Shown here piece after piece: positions 1-5,138 of a stretch of 5,557 nucleotides of DNA. The DNA is taken from NCBI GenBank assembly GCA_027458945.1, contig DAIDOU010000233.1:1-5557 (forward strand), written 5' to 3'. The translations under genes were made by a program, and so were the position numbers. The notes under the pieces were generated by a model. That model was given only the letters and a program-made list of their open reading frames with translations, ran no database searches and was not told the DNA's origin. Positions within the stretch are counted from its first letter, which is position 1. Each line of letters starts with the position of its first letter. This DNA is from Acidobacteriota bacterium. Its GTDB lineage: Bacteria > Acidobacteriota > Thermoanaerobaculia > Thermoanaerobaculales > Thermoanaerobaculaceae.

Positions 1-336
1 CTCTTCCGCGACCTTGGCCTGCGGCATGGTCGCGTTCACCCGCTGGGTCTGGGCGGCGTTGACCTTGACCGTGGTGTCGATCGTCTGGAAACCCTGCAGC
101 TCGAACCGCGCCCGGTAGTCGCCGGGGGGCAGGAACGGCAAGGTGTAGTCGCCGTTTTCGTTGGTGACCGTGGTGCGGGCCCCCTGCAGGTTCGGGGAGG
201 TCACGGTCACGGTCACGCCGGGCAGCGGCAGCTTCCCGTCCGATGCGTGGCCGGAGATGGTGCCGGTCGGCATCTGGGCGAACAGCGGCGCCGCTGCGAA
301 CCCGATGAGCAGTGCCAACAGAACAAATCGCTTCAT
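1..336 (-). CDS. N-terminus of an Oar-like TonB-dependent receptor or related secreted protein with a carboxypeptidase-regulatory-like domain (partial)
   Basis: The first 112 residues are visible and the rest lies beyond the left edge. Residues 1-20 are a clear Sec signal peptide: MKR, a hydrophobic stretch, then a likely cut after LFA before QMPTG. Residues 24-108 match the carboxypeptidase-regulatory-like (CarboxypepD_reg) beta-sandwich fold. Its hallmarks are GTISGHASDG, LPGVTVTVTSP (38-48), NENGDYTLPFLPPGDY (59-74) and FELQGF. In Acidobacteriota and Bacteroidota this domain typically precedes a TonB plug and beta-barrel, as in Oar-like receptors that move large substrates across the outer membrane. 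No plug or barrel is visible here, so the receptor assignment is inferred; another secreted protein with this domain is possible. The ATG at 336-334 is supported by a strong Shine-Dalgarno site at 341-348 and by the signal peptide starting there. Confidence 0.85.
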   Translation of the reverse strand, partial: MKRFVLLALLIGFAAAPLFAQMPTGTISGHASDGKLPLPGVTVTVTSPNLQGARTTVTNENGDYTLPFLPPGDYRARFELQGFQTIDTTVKVNAAQTQRVNATMPQAKVAEE

Positions 337-340
337 CCTT

Positions 341-348
341 TCCTCCTT
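341..348 (-). promoter_or_regulatory. Strong ribosome binding site for the receptor gene
   Basis: Read on the minus strand this is AAGGAGGA followed by AAGG and the ATG at 336. It is a near-perfect match to the anti-Shine-Dalgarno sequence at suitable spacing, and it fixes the start of the signal-peptide protein. Confidence 0.85.
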
Positions 349-377
349 GCTTCCTCGTGCTTTGTGGCTACCTTCAT

Positions 378-397
378 GGCGCCAGGGGTCTGGCGCC
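378..397 (-). promoter_or_regulatory. Leader hairpin upstream of the receptor gene
   Basis: A perfect 7-bp inverted repeat, GGCGCCA and TGGCGCC, encloses a 6-nt loop. It lies about 40 nt upstream of the receptor start codon, inside the predicted 5' leader. There is no U-run after it, so it is not a classical intrinsic terminator. One arm (392-402) could instead pair with 430-438, giving two mutually exclusive structures. Regulatory function is inferred only from position and symmetry. Confidence 0.45.
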
Positions 398-492
398 TCT
401 GATGGCTCACATCCAAGAGTTCGGAAAGCTCAGGCGCCCACCTCCTTCCCGGAACGGAGTCGATCCCTCGCGGTCGACCCTCAAAAATGGTC

Positions 493-521
493 ACAATACT
501 ACAGACACGGACACACAACTA
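493..521 (-). promoter_or_regulatory. Possible sigma-70-type promoter for the receptor gene
   Basis: On the minus strand TAGTTG (521-516) and TATTGT (498-493) are separated by exactly 17 nt in the only clearly AT-richer patch of this intergenic region. The -35 match is weak, and the leader would be about 150 nt long. This is a candidate chosen by spacing and composition. Confidence 0.25.
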
Positions 522-678
522 CCGGCCGCTGCAATGCAACGCCTGTGCCGGGTTTCGCCGTACTGCGGTCCCCAAACGGCCGTTCGATGTCCGGCGGTTT
601 GGATTCGCCGTTCAGCTCTGTGGATGCCGCAGCCGCGAGGGCAGCTCACGCCGGCGCGGGAGCCCGCTCACCCTGTGG

Positions 679-2331
679 CTAGGGCGCGGTGGCGGTGCAG
701 TCGCCGCCTTCGCTGACGGCCGCGTACAGCGCCGCCTCGGCCTCACGGAGCAACTCGCCGGCGGAAAGATGGCCGCCCGGGCGGACCTGGGCCAGGCCGA
801 CGGTGACCCGGGTGCGGGAGGCGCGGTCGCCGGCGCGCTCGTTGGCGCCCCGCCGCAACCGCTCGATGATCGCCATGGCGGCGTGCTCGTCGGTCTCGGC
901 GAGGAGGAGCGCGAACGTCTCCTCGTCGTACCGCGCGAGCAGGTCGATCTGCCGCAGCGCCCGGCGCAGGCTCGCGACGGTGTCGGCGGCGGGCTGGGTG
1001 CGCTCGCCGCCGGCATCCGCGACGGTCAGGCGGAGGACCGCGATGGCGAGCGGCGACCCGCTGCGCCGCGCCCGCAGCATCTCGGAGGCGAGCCGATCGG
1101 CGAAGCGCTCGCGCGTCATCAGACCGGTCATCGCGTCGGTCGGCTCGCCGCAGCGGCGTTGCATCCAGTTGAGCGAGAGCGCGAGCGACATGCAGAAGGC
1201 TAACGGCACCAGCGCCACGAGCGCGAGCAACTCGCCGCCGAGAAGGCGAGTGCGCGGCAGCGCGCCGGCGTCGACCAACACGTCGAGGATGAGCGCGACG
1301 GCGAACAGCGTGGTGGCTATGAGCGCCGGGAGGGCGCAGCGCCGGCGGCCGAGGAGCGAGGCGCCGAGACGGAGCGCGACCACGGCGACGAGCAGCGCGG
1401 CGGCCTCGCCGGCGTAGAGCCAGAACTGCAGCTCACCCTCGCTGCGCCACGCCAGGGTAAACGCCGCCCCGAGGGCAAGCAACGTCTCCAGGCCGAGGAG
1501 CGCCACCGGTTGCGGCCGCCCGGCGAGCCGGTAGGCGATCGCCGGGAACAGGGCGACGCCGACGAGGAGCGCCGCGACGGCGAGTCGGTACGAGACGCCA
1601 TACCCGACCACGAGCGCCGGACCCCAGCTGGCGTGCGCGACGACGAACACGGCGCTTGCGGCCATCACCCCGGCGAACGAGAGGTGTTCGAGCATGTCGC
1701 GTTGGGCGACGAACAGCTGCAGGTGAAGGACGCCGAGCGTCAGGAACAGGATCGCGATCCCATACGCCCCGATGTCGCGGAACACCTCGCGGGCGAGGAC
1801 GGCGCGGTAGCGGCCGAGCACCGGGGCTGGGCCGAGCAGGCCGCCGAAGCGCGAGACGCTGTACACGTGGATCGCCAACTCGTTGAGCTGGCCGAGCCGG
1901 ACGACGTCCTGGGAGATCAGGTAGTAGCGGTGGGCGAACGTCGCGTTGTCGAACCGCGGGGGAAACGAGCCGGTGCCGCCGATCCGCCGGCCGTTGAGGA
2001 ACACCTCGTCGACGTCGCCGATCCGCCCGAGGTCGAGGCCGAGGTCGACCCCCGCGAGGTCGGAGGAAACCACGAACGAGAGCCGGTACCAGGCGTGCCC
2101 GCTGTACTCCGGCCACCCCTGACGCTCCCACGCCCCCGGCACGCGGATCCGTTGCCAGTTGCGCTGCTCCCGGAACGGGCTGGCGAACGCGGGGTCGTTG
2201 CCGATGCGGAAGAGCCACCGCCCGGCGAGCGAGGCCGGGAGCGTCTCGATCACCAGCGGCGGTGCGTCCTGGCCCGCGGCGGCGCCGGCGACGGCGAGCG
2301 CGAGCGCGGCGAGCGCCAGGCGCGTTCTCAC
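679..2331 (-). CDS. 7TMR-DISM sensor protein with a degenerate GGDEF domain
   Basis: A 550-residue inner-membrane signalling protein. Residues 1-20 are a signal peptide (RTRLALAALALAVAGAAAG, then Q). Residues about 30-175 form a jelly-roll, galactose-binding-like periplasmic domain: VPGAWERQGW, GHAWYRLSF, FLNGRRIGGTG, a pattern shared with beta-galactosidase sugar-binding domains and the extracellular part of 7TMR-DISM receptors. Seven hydrophobic segments follow, near 187-207, 216-233, 247-268, 275-294, 302-321, 333-353 and 363-388. A GGDEF-type domain spans 396-545 and starts with DAMTGL (399-404). The signature reads RYDEETF instead of RYGGDEF (469-473), and the metal/base-binding DxDxFKxxND motif is absent (about 433-441), so cyclase activity is very unlikely. 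The RxxD inhibitory-site motif, RQID (460-463), is kept, which leaves c-di-GMP binding possible. The GTG start at 2331 is chosen for its SD site (2338-2342), the 4-base overlap with rlpA and the signal peptide. An in-frame extension to 2790 is a shadow of rlpA. Confidence 0.85.
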   Translation of the reverse strand: MRTRLALAALALAVAGAAAGQDAPPLVIETLPASLAGRWLFRIGNDPAFASPFREQRNWQRIRVPGAWERQGWPEYSGHAWYRLSFVVSSDLAGVDLGLDLGRIGDVDEVFLNGRRIGGTGSFPPRFDNATFAHRYYLISQDVVRLGQLNELAIHVYSVSRFGGLLGPAPVLGRYRAVLAREVFRDIGAYGIAILFLTLGVLHLQLFVAQRDMLEHLSFAGVMAASAVFVVAHASWGPALVVGYGVSYRLAVAALLVGVALFPAIAYRLAGRPQPVALLGLETLLALGAAFTLAWRSEGELQFWLYAGEAAALLVAVVALRLGASLLGRRRCALPALIATTLFAVALILDVLVDAGALPRTRLLGGELLALVALVPLAFCMSLALSLNWMQRRCGEPTDAMTGLMTRERFADRLASEMLRARRSGSPLAIAVLRLTVADAGGERTQPAADTVASLRRALRQIDLLARYDEETFALLLAETDEHAAMAIIERLRRGANERAGDRASRTRVTVGLAQVRPGGHLSAGELLREAEAALYAAVSEGGDCTATAP

Positions 2332-2990
2332 CAACCGCCTCCGCACGGAACCGCCACCGCTCCGGGGTACGCGGCCGCGAGCGACGCCGCGAGGTCGAGC
2401 GCTTTCCCTCTCCCCGCCAGGCCGGTCGCGCGGACGCGGGTGAGGCCGCCTCCGGCCGGCGCCAAGCGCACGGCGAGCCCGCGGCGCTGGAGGTTGACGC
2501 GGGCCCTCGCCGCGTTCTCCGCCCGAGCGAAGGCGCCGACCTGGACCTCCCAGCACGGGTCGTCGACCATACCGTCCCCGACGCGCTCCACCTCGAGCCG
2601 CACCGGGATCACGCCCGGCCCGATCGCGCCCAGCGCCTCGGCCGCCCTCCGCGACAGGTCGAGGATGCGGCCGGCCACGAACGGACCGCGGTCGTTGATC
2701 GTGACCTCGGCCTGCCGCTTCGAGTCGAGGTTGGTGACCCGCACGACCGTGCCGAACGGCAGGGTGCGGTGCGCGGCGGTCATCGCCCACATGTCGTACC
2801 TGGGTCCGGATGCGGTCGGCCGCCCGTGATACGGCTCGCCGTACCAGGAGGCGAGCCCCTCCTCAACGGCGCCGGGCTTCGACGCCGCGGTCGCGGGGTG
2901 CGCCGCGGTGCGCGGCCCGCGACGTTCCGGGCGGGCGGTGCTCGCGCATCCGGTCGCGAGCAGGGCCAGTGCGGCGCCGCCCGCCAACAT
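2328..2990 (-). CDS. rlpA: RlpA-family septal ring lytic transglycosylase, lipoprotein with C-terminal SPOR domain
   Basis: A 220-residue lipoprotein. Residues 1-15 are hydrophobic and end in ATGC, giving a lipidation Cys at 15. The double-psi beta-barrel domain covers about 43-135, with GLASWYG (45-51), GRPTASG (56-62), AAHRTLPFGTVVRVTNL (72-88) and INDRGPFVAGRILDLSRRAA (97-116). His74 and Asp100 correspond to the catalytic His and Asp described for Pseudomonas RlpA, which cleaves naked (peptide-free) glycan strands at division sites. Residues about 147-215 look like a SPOR domain (WEVQVGAFARAENAARA), which targets denuded glycan at the septum. The ATG at 2990 (or GTG at 2993) is the only usable start near the signal sequence. 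No good SD site is visible, and the N-region has no Lys or Arg. The frame stays open far upstream only because the intergenic repeats contain no stops. It is first in an operon with the 7TM sensor and divergent from the ABC permease. Confidence 0.9.
   Translation of the reverse strand: MLAGGAALALLATGCASTARPERRGPRTAAHPATAASKPGAVEEGLASWYGEPYHGRPTASGPRYDMWAMTAAHRTLPFGTVVRVTNLDSKRQAEVTINDRGPFVAGRILDLSRRAAEALGAIGPGVIPVRLEVERVGDGMVDDPCWEVQVGAFARAENAARARVNLQRRGLAVRLAPAGGGLTRVRATGLAGRGKALDLAASLAAAYPGAVAVPCGGGW
2338..2342 (-). promoter_or_regulatory. Ribosome binding site for the sensor gene, inside the end of rlpA
   Basis: On the minus strand GGAGG is followed by six bases and the GTG at 2331-2329. 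The site lies within the last codons of rlpA, and the GTGA overlap makes the two reading frames translationally coupled in all likelihood. It decides the start against the other in-frame GTG at 2346. Confidence 0.75.
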
Positions 2991-3034
2991 CACCAGCGCC
3001 CGTGGTCGTCTCCCCGGTTCCCGGTGAGGTTCTT

Positions 3035-3220
3035 CGGACCACGGACCACGGACCTCGCTCGGGTGGGCGAGCGGAGGCAAAGGGGAAAGGGCAAATGGCA
3101 AAGGGACGACAGCCGCGCCGTGTACTGTCCGCGGCGACCGGCCGCCAGCTGTGAGTCCTGCCTTTGCGCTCTCTCGACCCACGATCCACGACCCACCATC
3201 CACGGCCTCTCCCCTGACCA
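3035..3220. repeat. Composite tandem repeat, copy 1 of 2 (186 bp)
   Basis: Order: CGGACCA heptamers (3035-3048) and an 11-mer; a small GC hairpin with GCTCG and CGAGC arms (3057-3072); a purine-rich block of GGGCAAA-like heptamers (3076-3105); GACGACAGCC; a variable 60-bp spacer (3115-3174); then a 39-bp block of four heptamers plus an 11-mer (3175-3213) and one further heptamer. The first 80 bp match copy 2 at 75 positions and the 60-bp spacer at 39 of 60, all without gaps at a fixed 186-bp offset. In the purine block one G-run is reduced (ATGG in place of AGGG), which breaks the G-quadruplex pattern. The copy starts about 45 bp upstream of rlpA. Confidence 0.9.
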
Positions 3221-3406
3221 CGGACCACGGACCACGGACGCCGCTCGGTTGGGCGAGCAGAGGCAAAGGGGAAAGGGCAAAGGGCAAAGGGACGACAGCC
3301 CGGCCGTGCCGTGTCCGCTGCGAGCAACCACGCGAGGTGCGTTCTGCCTCCCCTCTTTCTCGATCCACGACCCACGAAACACGATTCACGGTCTTCTGTC
3401 GAACCA
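3221..3406. repeat. Composite tandem repeat, copy 2 of 2 (186 bp)
   Basis: It begins at the base after copy 1 and keeps the same order of parts: CGGACCA heptamers (3221-3234), hairpin arms GCTCG and CGAGC (3243-3258), purine block (3262-3291), GACGACAGCC (3291-3300), spacer (3301-3360), then the start of the heptamer array. Its purine block is regular and forms a four-tract G-quadruplex motif. Its 3' side runs on into further 39-bp units, so copy 2 has an expanded tail compared with copy 1. Confidence 0.9.
3268..3291 (+). other. Predicted G-quadruplex motif
   Basis: Four G-tracts (3268-3271, 3275-3277, 3282-3284, 3289-3291) are separated by loops of 3, 4 and 4 bases (AAA, CAAA, CAAA), satisfying the standard G3+N1-7 pattern. 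They lie on the coding strand of the downstream permease gene, about 200 bp before its start. Folding is predicted from sequence only. Confidence 0.7.
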
Positions 3407-3477
3407 CGAACCACGATCCACGTCCCACGGTCTCTTCCCGGACCACTGACCACGGACCACGGTCCACGATCTTCCGG
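3361..3477. repeat. Three tandem 39-bp units of heptanucleotide repeats
   Basis: Units at 3361-3399, 3400-3438 and 3439-3477 each hold four CGRNCCA-type heptamers followed by an 11-base segment that starts CGGTCT or CGATCT. Examples of heptamers are CGATCCA, CGACCCA, CGAACCA and CGGACCA; the 11-mers are CGGTCTTCTGT, CGGTCTCTTCC and CGATCTTCCGG. A related single unit lies at 3175-3213. The array ends 12 bp before the permease start codon, so it occupies that gene's immediate upstream region. Confidence 0.85.
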
Positions 3478-3489
3478 ACGGGGGTCTGA

Positions 3490-4752
3490 ATGGGCCGCCT
3501 CGATGCGATCGTCGCCGCCTGGCGCGAGAACGTGCTCACCGCGCTGCGTACGATCCGCGCCCAGAAGCTGCGCTCGTTCCTCACCTGCCTCGGCATCATC
3601 ATCGGGGTCGCGACCGTGATCGTGATGGTCTCGCTGGTGCAGGGGTTCAACCGCAGCTTCATCGCCCAGTTCCAGAACTTCGGCGCGACCTTGGTGCAGT
3701 TCCAGCGCCTCGACGACCGTTTCGGCGGCGGCGGGCCGCTCCCCGAGGCGCAGCGCCTGCGCCCGGTGCTCACGCTCGCGGACGCGGAGGCGATCCGGGA
3801 GTACGCCCCGGCGATCGCCTACGTCTCGCCGGAGCGCTGGGTCACCACCAACGTCGAGGTGCGCTACCGCGGCAACCGCACCAACAACGCCTCGGTCGGC
3901 GGCGTCACCCACTACTACCCCGAGGCGAACAACCACTTCGTCTCGCACGGCCGCTTCTTCACCGCCGGCGAGGAGCTGCACTCGGCGCCGGTGGCGGCGA
4001 TCGGCACCGGGATCGTCGAGGCGCTCTTCCCCCACGTCGACCCGCTCGGGCGCGAGATCGAGATCAACGGCCGCCCGTTCCGCGTCATCGGCGTGATGGA
4101 GAAGAAGGGCGGCCTGTTCGACTCGGGCGCCGACCAGCAGATCGAGATCCCGGTCGGGATCTTCGACCGCATCTGGCCCGACGTGAAGCGCACCTACGGC
4201 TGCGTCATCGCCACCGTGCCGAAGAAGCCGGAGTGGGTCAACCTCGCGATCGAGGAAGGCACGCAGATCCTGCGCGAGCGCCGGGGCCTCTCGTTCTCGC
4301 AGCCGAACAACTTCGCGGTGCGCACCCCGGAGCGCACGATCCGCACGTTCCGCCAGATCACCGGCGGCGTCTCCGCCGCGATGCTGGTGATCGCCGGGAT
4401 CTCGCTGATCATCGGCGGCGTCGGCGTGATGAACATCATGCTGATGAACGTCACCCAGCGCACGCGCGAGATCGGCGTGCGCCGCGCGCTCGGCGCCCGC
4501 CGCGCCGACATCCGGCAGCAGTTCGTCACCGAGGCGATCACCCTCGCCCTGGTCGGCGGCGCCACCGGCGTCCTCGTCGGCGTCGGCCTGTCGCACCTGG
4601 TCGGCGCGCTGAGCCCGTTCACGACGAGCATCTCGCTGTGGGCGGTCGCGGCCGGGTTCGGCGTTTCCGGCCTGGTCGGCTTCTTCTTCGGCACCTACCC
4701 CGCCTACCGCGCCGCCAAGCTCGACCCGATCGAAGCGCTGCGCTACGAGTAG
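3490..4752 (+). CDS. MacB/FtsX-family ABC transporter permease
   Basis: A 420-residue inner-membrane protein with the topology of a MacB-type permease: cytoplasmic N-terminus with NVLTALRTIRAQKLRSFLTCLGIIIGV (TM1 about 30-52), a large periplasmic domain (about 53-290), and three C-terminal membrane segments near 296-320, 349-372 and 381-402. The family hallmarks GGVGVMNIMLMNVTQRTREIG (309-329), VRRALGARRADIRQQFVTEA (330-349) and the ending YPAYRAAKLDPIEALRYE are all present. Such permeases are mechanotransmission proteins that work with a separate LolD/MacB-like ATPase to export or extract substrates such as lipoproteins, peptides or drugs. No ATPase domain or gene is in the window, so the partner is unknown and the substrate cannot be named. 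The ATG at 3490 abuts the repeat array. Its only SD-like sequence is a G-run at 3480-3484 with a 5-base spacer. No conventional promoter is apparent upstream. Confidence 0.92.
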   Translation: MGRLDAIVAAWRENVLTALRTIRAQKLRSFLTCLGIIIGVATVIVMVSLVQGFNRSFIAQFQNFGATLVQFQRLDDRFGGGGPLPEAQRLRPVLTLADAEAIREYAPAIAYVSPERWVTTNVEVRYRGNRTNNASVGGVTHYYPEANNHFVSHGRFFTAGEELHSAPVAAIGTGIVEALFPHVDPLGREIEINGRPFRVIGVMEKKGGLFDSGADQQIEIPVGIFDRIWPDVKRTYGCVIATVPKKPEWVNLAIEEGTQILRERRGLSFSQPNNFAVRTPERTIRTFRQITGGVSAAMLVIAGISLIIGGVGVMNIMLMNVTQRTREIGVRRALGARRADIRQQFVTEAITLALVGGATGVLVGVGLSHLVGALSPFTTSISLWAVAAGFGVSGLVGFFFGTYPAYRAAKLDPIEALRYE

Positions 4753-4775
4753 CGCCCACGCCGCGGCGTCTGCCG

Positions 4776-4781
4776 GATAAT
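4776..4781 (+). promoter_or_regulatory. Possible -10 element for a leaderless yciH transcript
   Basis: GATAAT lies six bases before the yciH ATG (4788-4790), the spacing at which transcription would begin on or next to the A of the start codon. The nearest SD-like GAGGG (4782-4786) is only one base from the ATG, too close to work well. A 12-bp perfect palindrome (4758-4769) sits just upstream. No clear -35 is visible. This is an inference from spacing. Confidence 0.35.
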
Positions 4782-4787
4782 GAGGGC

Positions 4788-5138
4788 ATGGACGAGACGC
4801 GCGGCCGGCCGGTGTACTCGACGCAGGCCGGGCGGCTGTGCCCGACGTGCGGCTGGCCCGCCGAGCGCTGCCAGTGCTCGAGCCGGCTCGAGGAGGCCGT
4901 CCCGGCCAAGGTGACGGCCAAGCTGCGCCTGGAGAGCAAGGGGCGCGGCGGCAAGAGCGTCACGGTCGTGGACGGGCTGCCGCGCAACGCCGCGTTCGTC
5001 GCGGAGCTGCTGCGCGAGCTCAAGCGCGCGCTCGGCACCGGCGGCACCGCGCGCGAGGGAGCGCTCGAGCTGCAGGGCGACCGCCGCGACGCGCTGCGAG
5101 CGCTGCTCGTCGCGCGCGGCTTCGCGGTCAAGGGGTGA
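4788..5138 (+). CDS. yciH: YciH/SUI1-family (eIF1-like) translation factor homologue
   Basis: A 116-residue protein. The N-terminus has the family's VYSTQAGR motif (9-16), followed by a Cys cluster at residues 18, 21, 28 and 30 (CPTCG and CQC) that could bind zinc; it is found in many bacterial members but not in the E. coli protein. Residues about 43-116 form the SUI1 fold, with GRGGKSVTVV (52-61), GTGGTAREGALELQGDRR (83-100) and a final LLVARGFAVKG. Eukaryotic and archaeal relatives act in start-codon selection on the small ribosomal subunit; the role of bacterial YciH is less clear, with effects on initiation fidelity and stress translation reported. The gene follows the permease by 35 bp on the same strand, but a candidate promoter lies in that gap. 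Its 3' end overlaps the convergent DUF3047 gene by 11 bp. Confidence 0.92.
   Translation: MDETRGRPVYSTQAGRLCPTCGWPAERCQCSSRLEEAVPAKVTAKLRLESKGRGGKSVTVVDGLPRNAAFVAELLRELKRALGTGGTAREGALELQGDRRDALRALLVARGFAVKG

Larger units (their letters stand above)
337..678 (-). other. Non-coding leader and promoter region between the sensor gene and the receptor gene
   Basis: These 342 bp hold no convincing gene on either strand; the open frames crossing them have no family features. The region is less GC-rich than the flanking genes around 480-520, as expected for a promoter. Reading towards the receptor gene it contains a candidate promoter (493-521), an orphan SD-like sequence GGAAGGAGGTG (439-449) with no start codon at suitable spacing, a GGCGCC-based hairpin (378-397), a 14-codon open frame that overlaps the receptor start (377-333), and the receptor's own SD site. 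I see no T-tailed terminator after the sensor stop at 679. Confidence 0.6.

Noticed and set aside
378..397. Intrinsic terminator
   Set aside because: The hairpin is symmetrical and GC-rich, but neither strand has a T-run after it.
161..716. Overlapping plus-strand frames across the receptor leader
   Set aside because: No SD site, domain or plausible composition; they run antisense to the signal-peptide gene and through its promoter region.
895..960. A frameshift or sequencing error that would explain the missing GGDEF signature
   Set aside because: The frame continues with aligned flanks on both sides (RQID, LLARY, then FALLLAETD), and the missing metal-site motif upstream is an independent loss, so the degeneracy looks real.
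2332..2790. N-terminal extension of the sensor protein to an upstream ATG at 2790
   Set aside because: This stretch is the out-of-frame shadow of rlpA, shows Arg/Gly/Pro-rich low-complexity translation, and lies before a proper signal peptide with its own SD site.
1510..2829. A 439-codon plus-strand open frame opposite the sensor and rlpA
   Set aside because: It is antisense to two well-supported genes, with biased Arg/Glu/Ala composition and no recognisable family.
3035..3477. CRISPR array
   Set aside because: The repeats are 7 and 39 bp with related rather than unique spacers, and no Cas gene is present.
3151..3489. A 112-codon plus-strand open frame with a 13-residue periodic tail that ends directly before the permease ATG, as a possible small repeat protein
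   Set aside because: The periodicity is fully explained by the 39-bp DNA repeat. Other frames and the opposite strand are equally open, there is no SD site or recognisable domain, and the spacer part diverges between the two DNA copies without signs of codon-level constraint.
2863..4596. A 577-codon minus-strand open frame opposite the permease
   Set aside because: It is an antisense shadow: high-GC third positions of the permease gene keep it open, and it is rich in Asp, Ala, Arg and Val runs with no domain.
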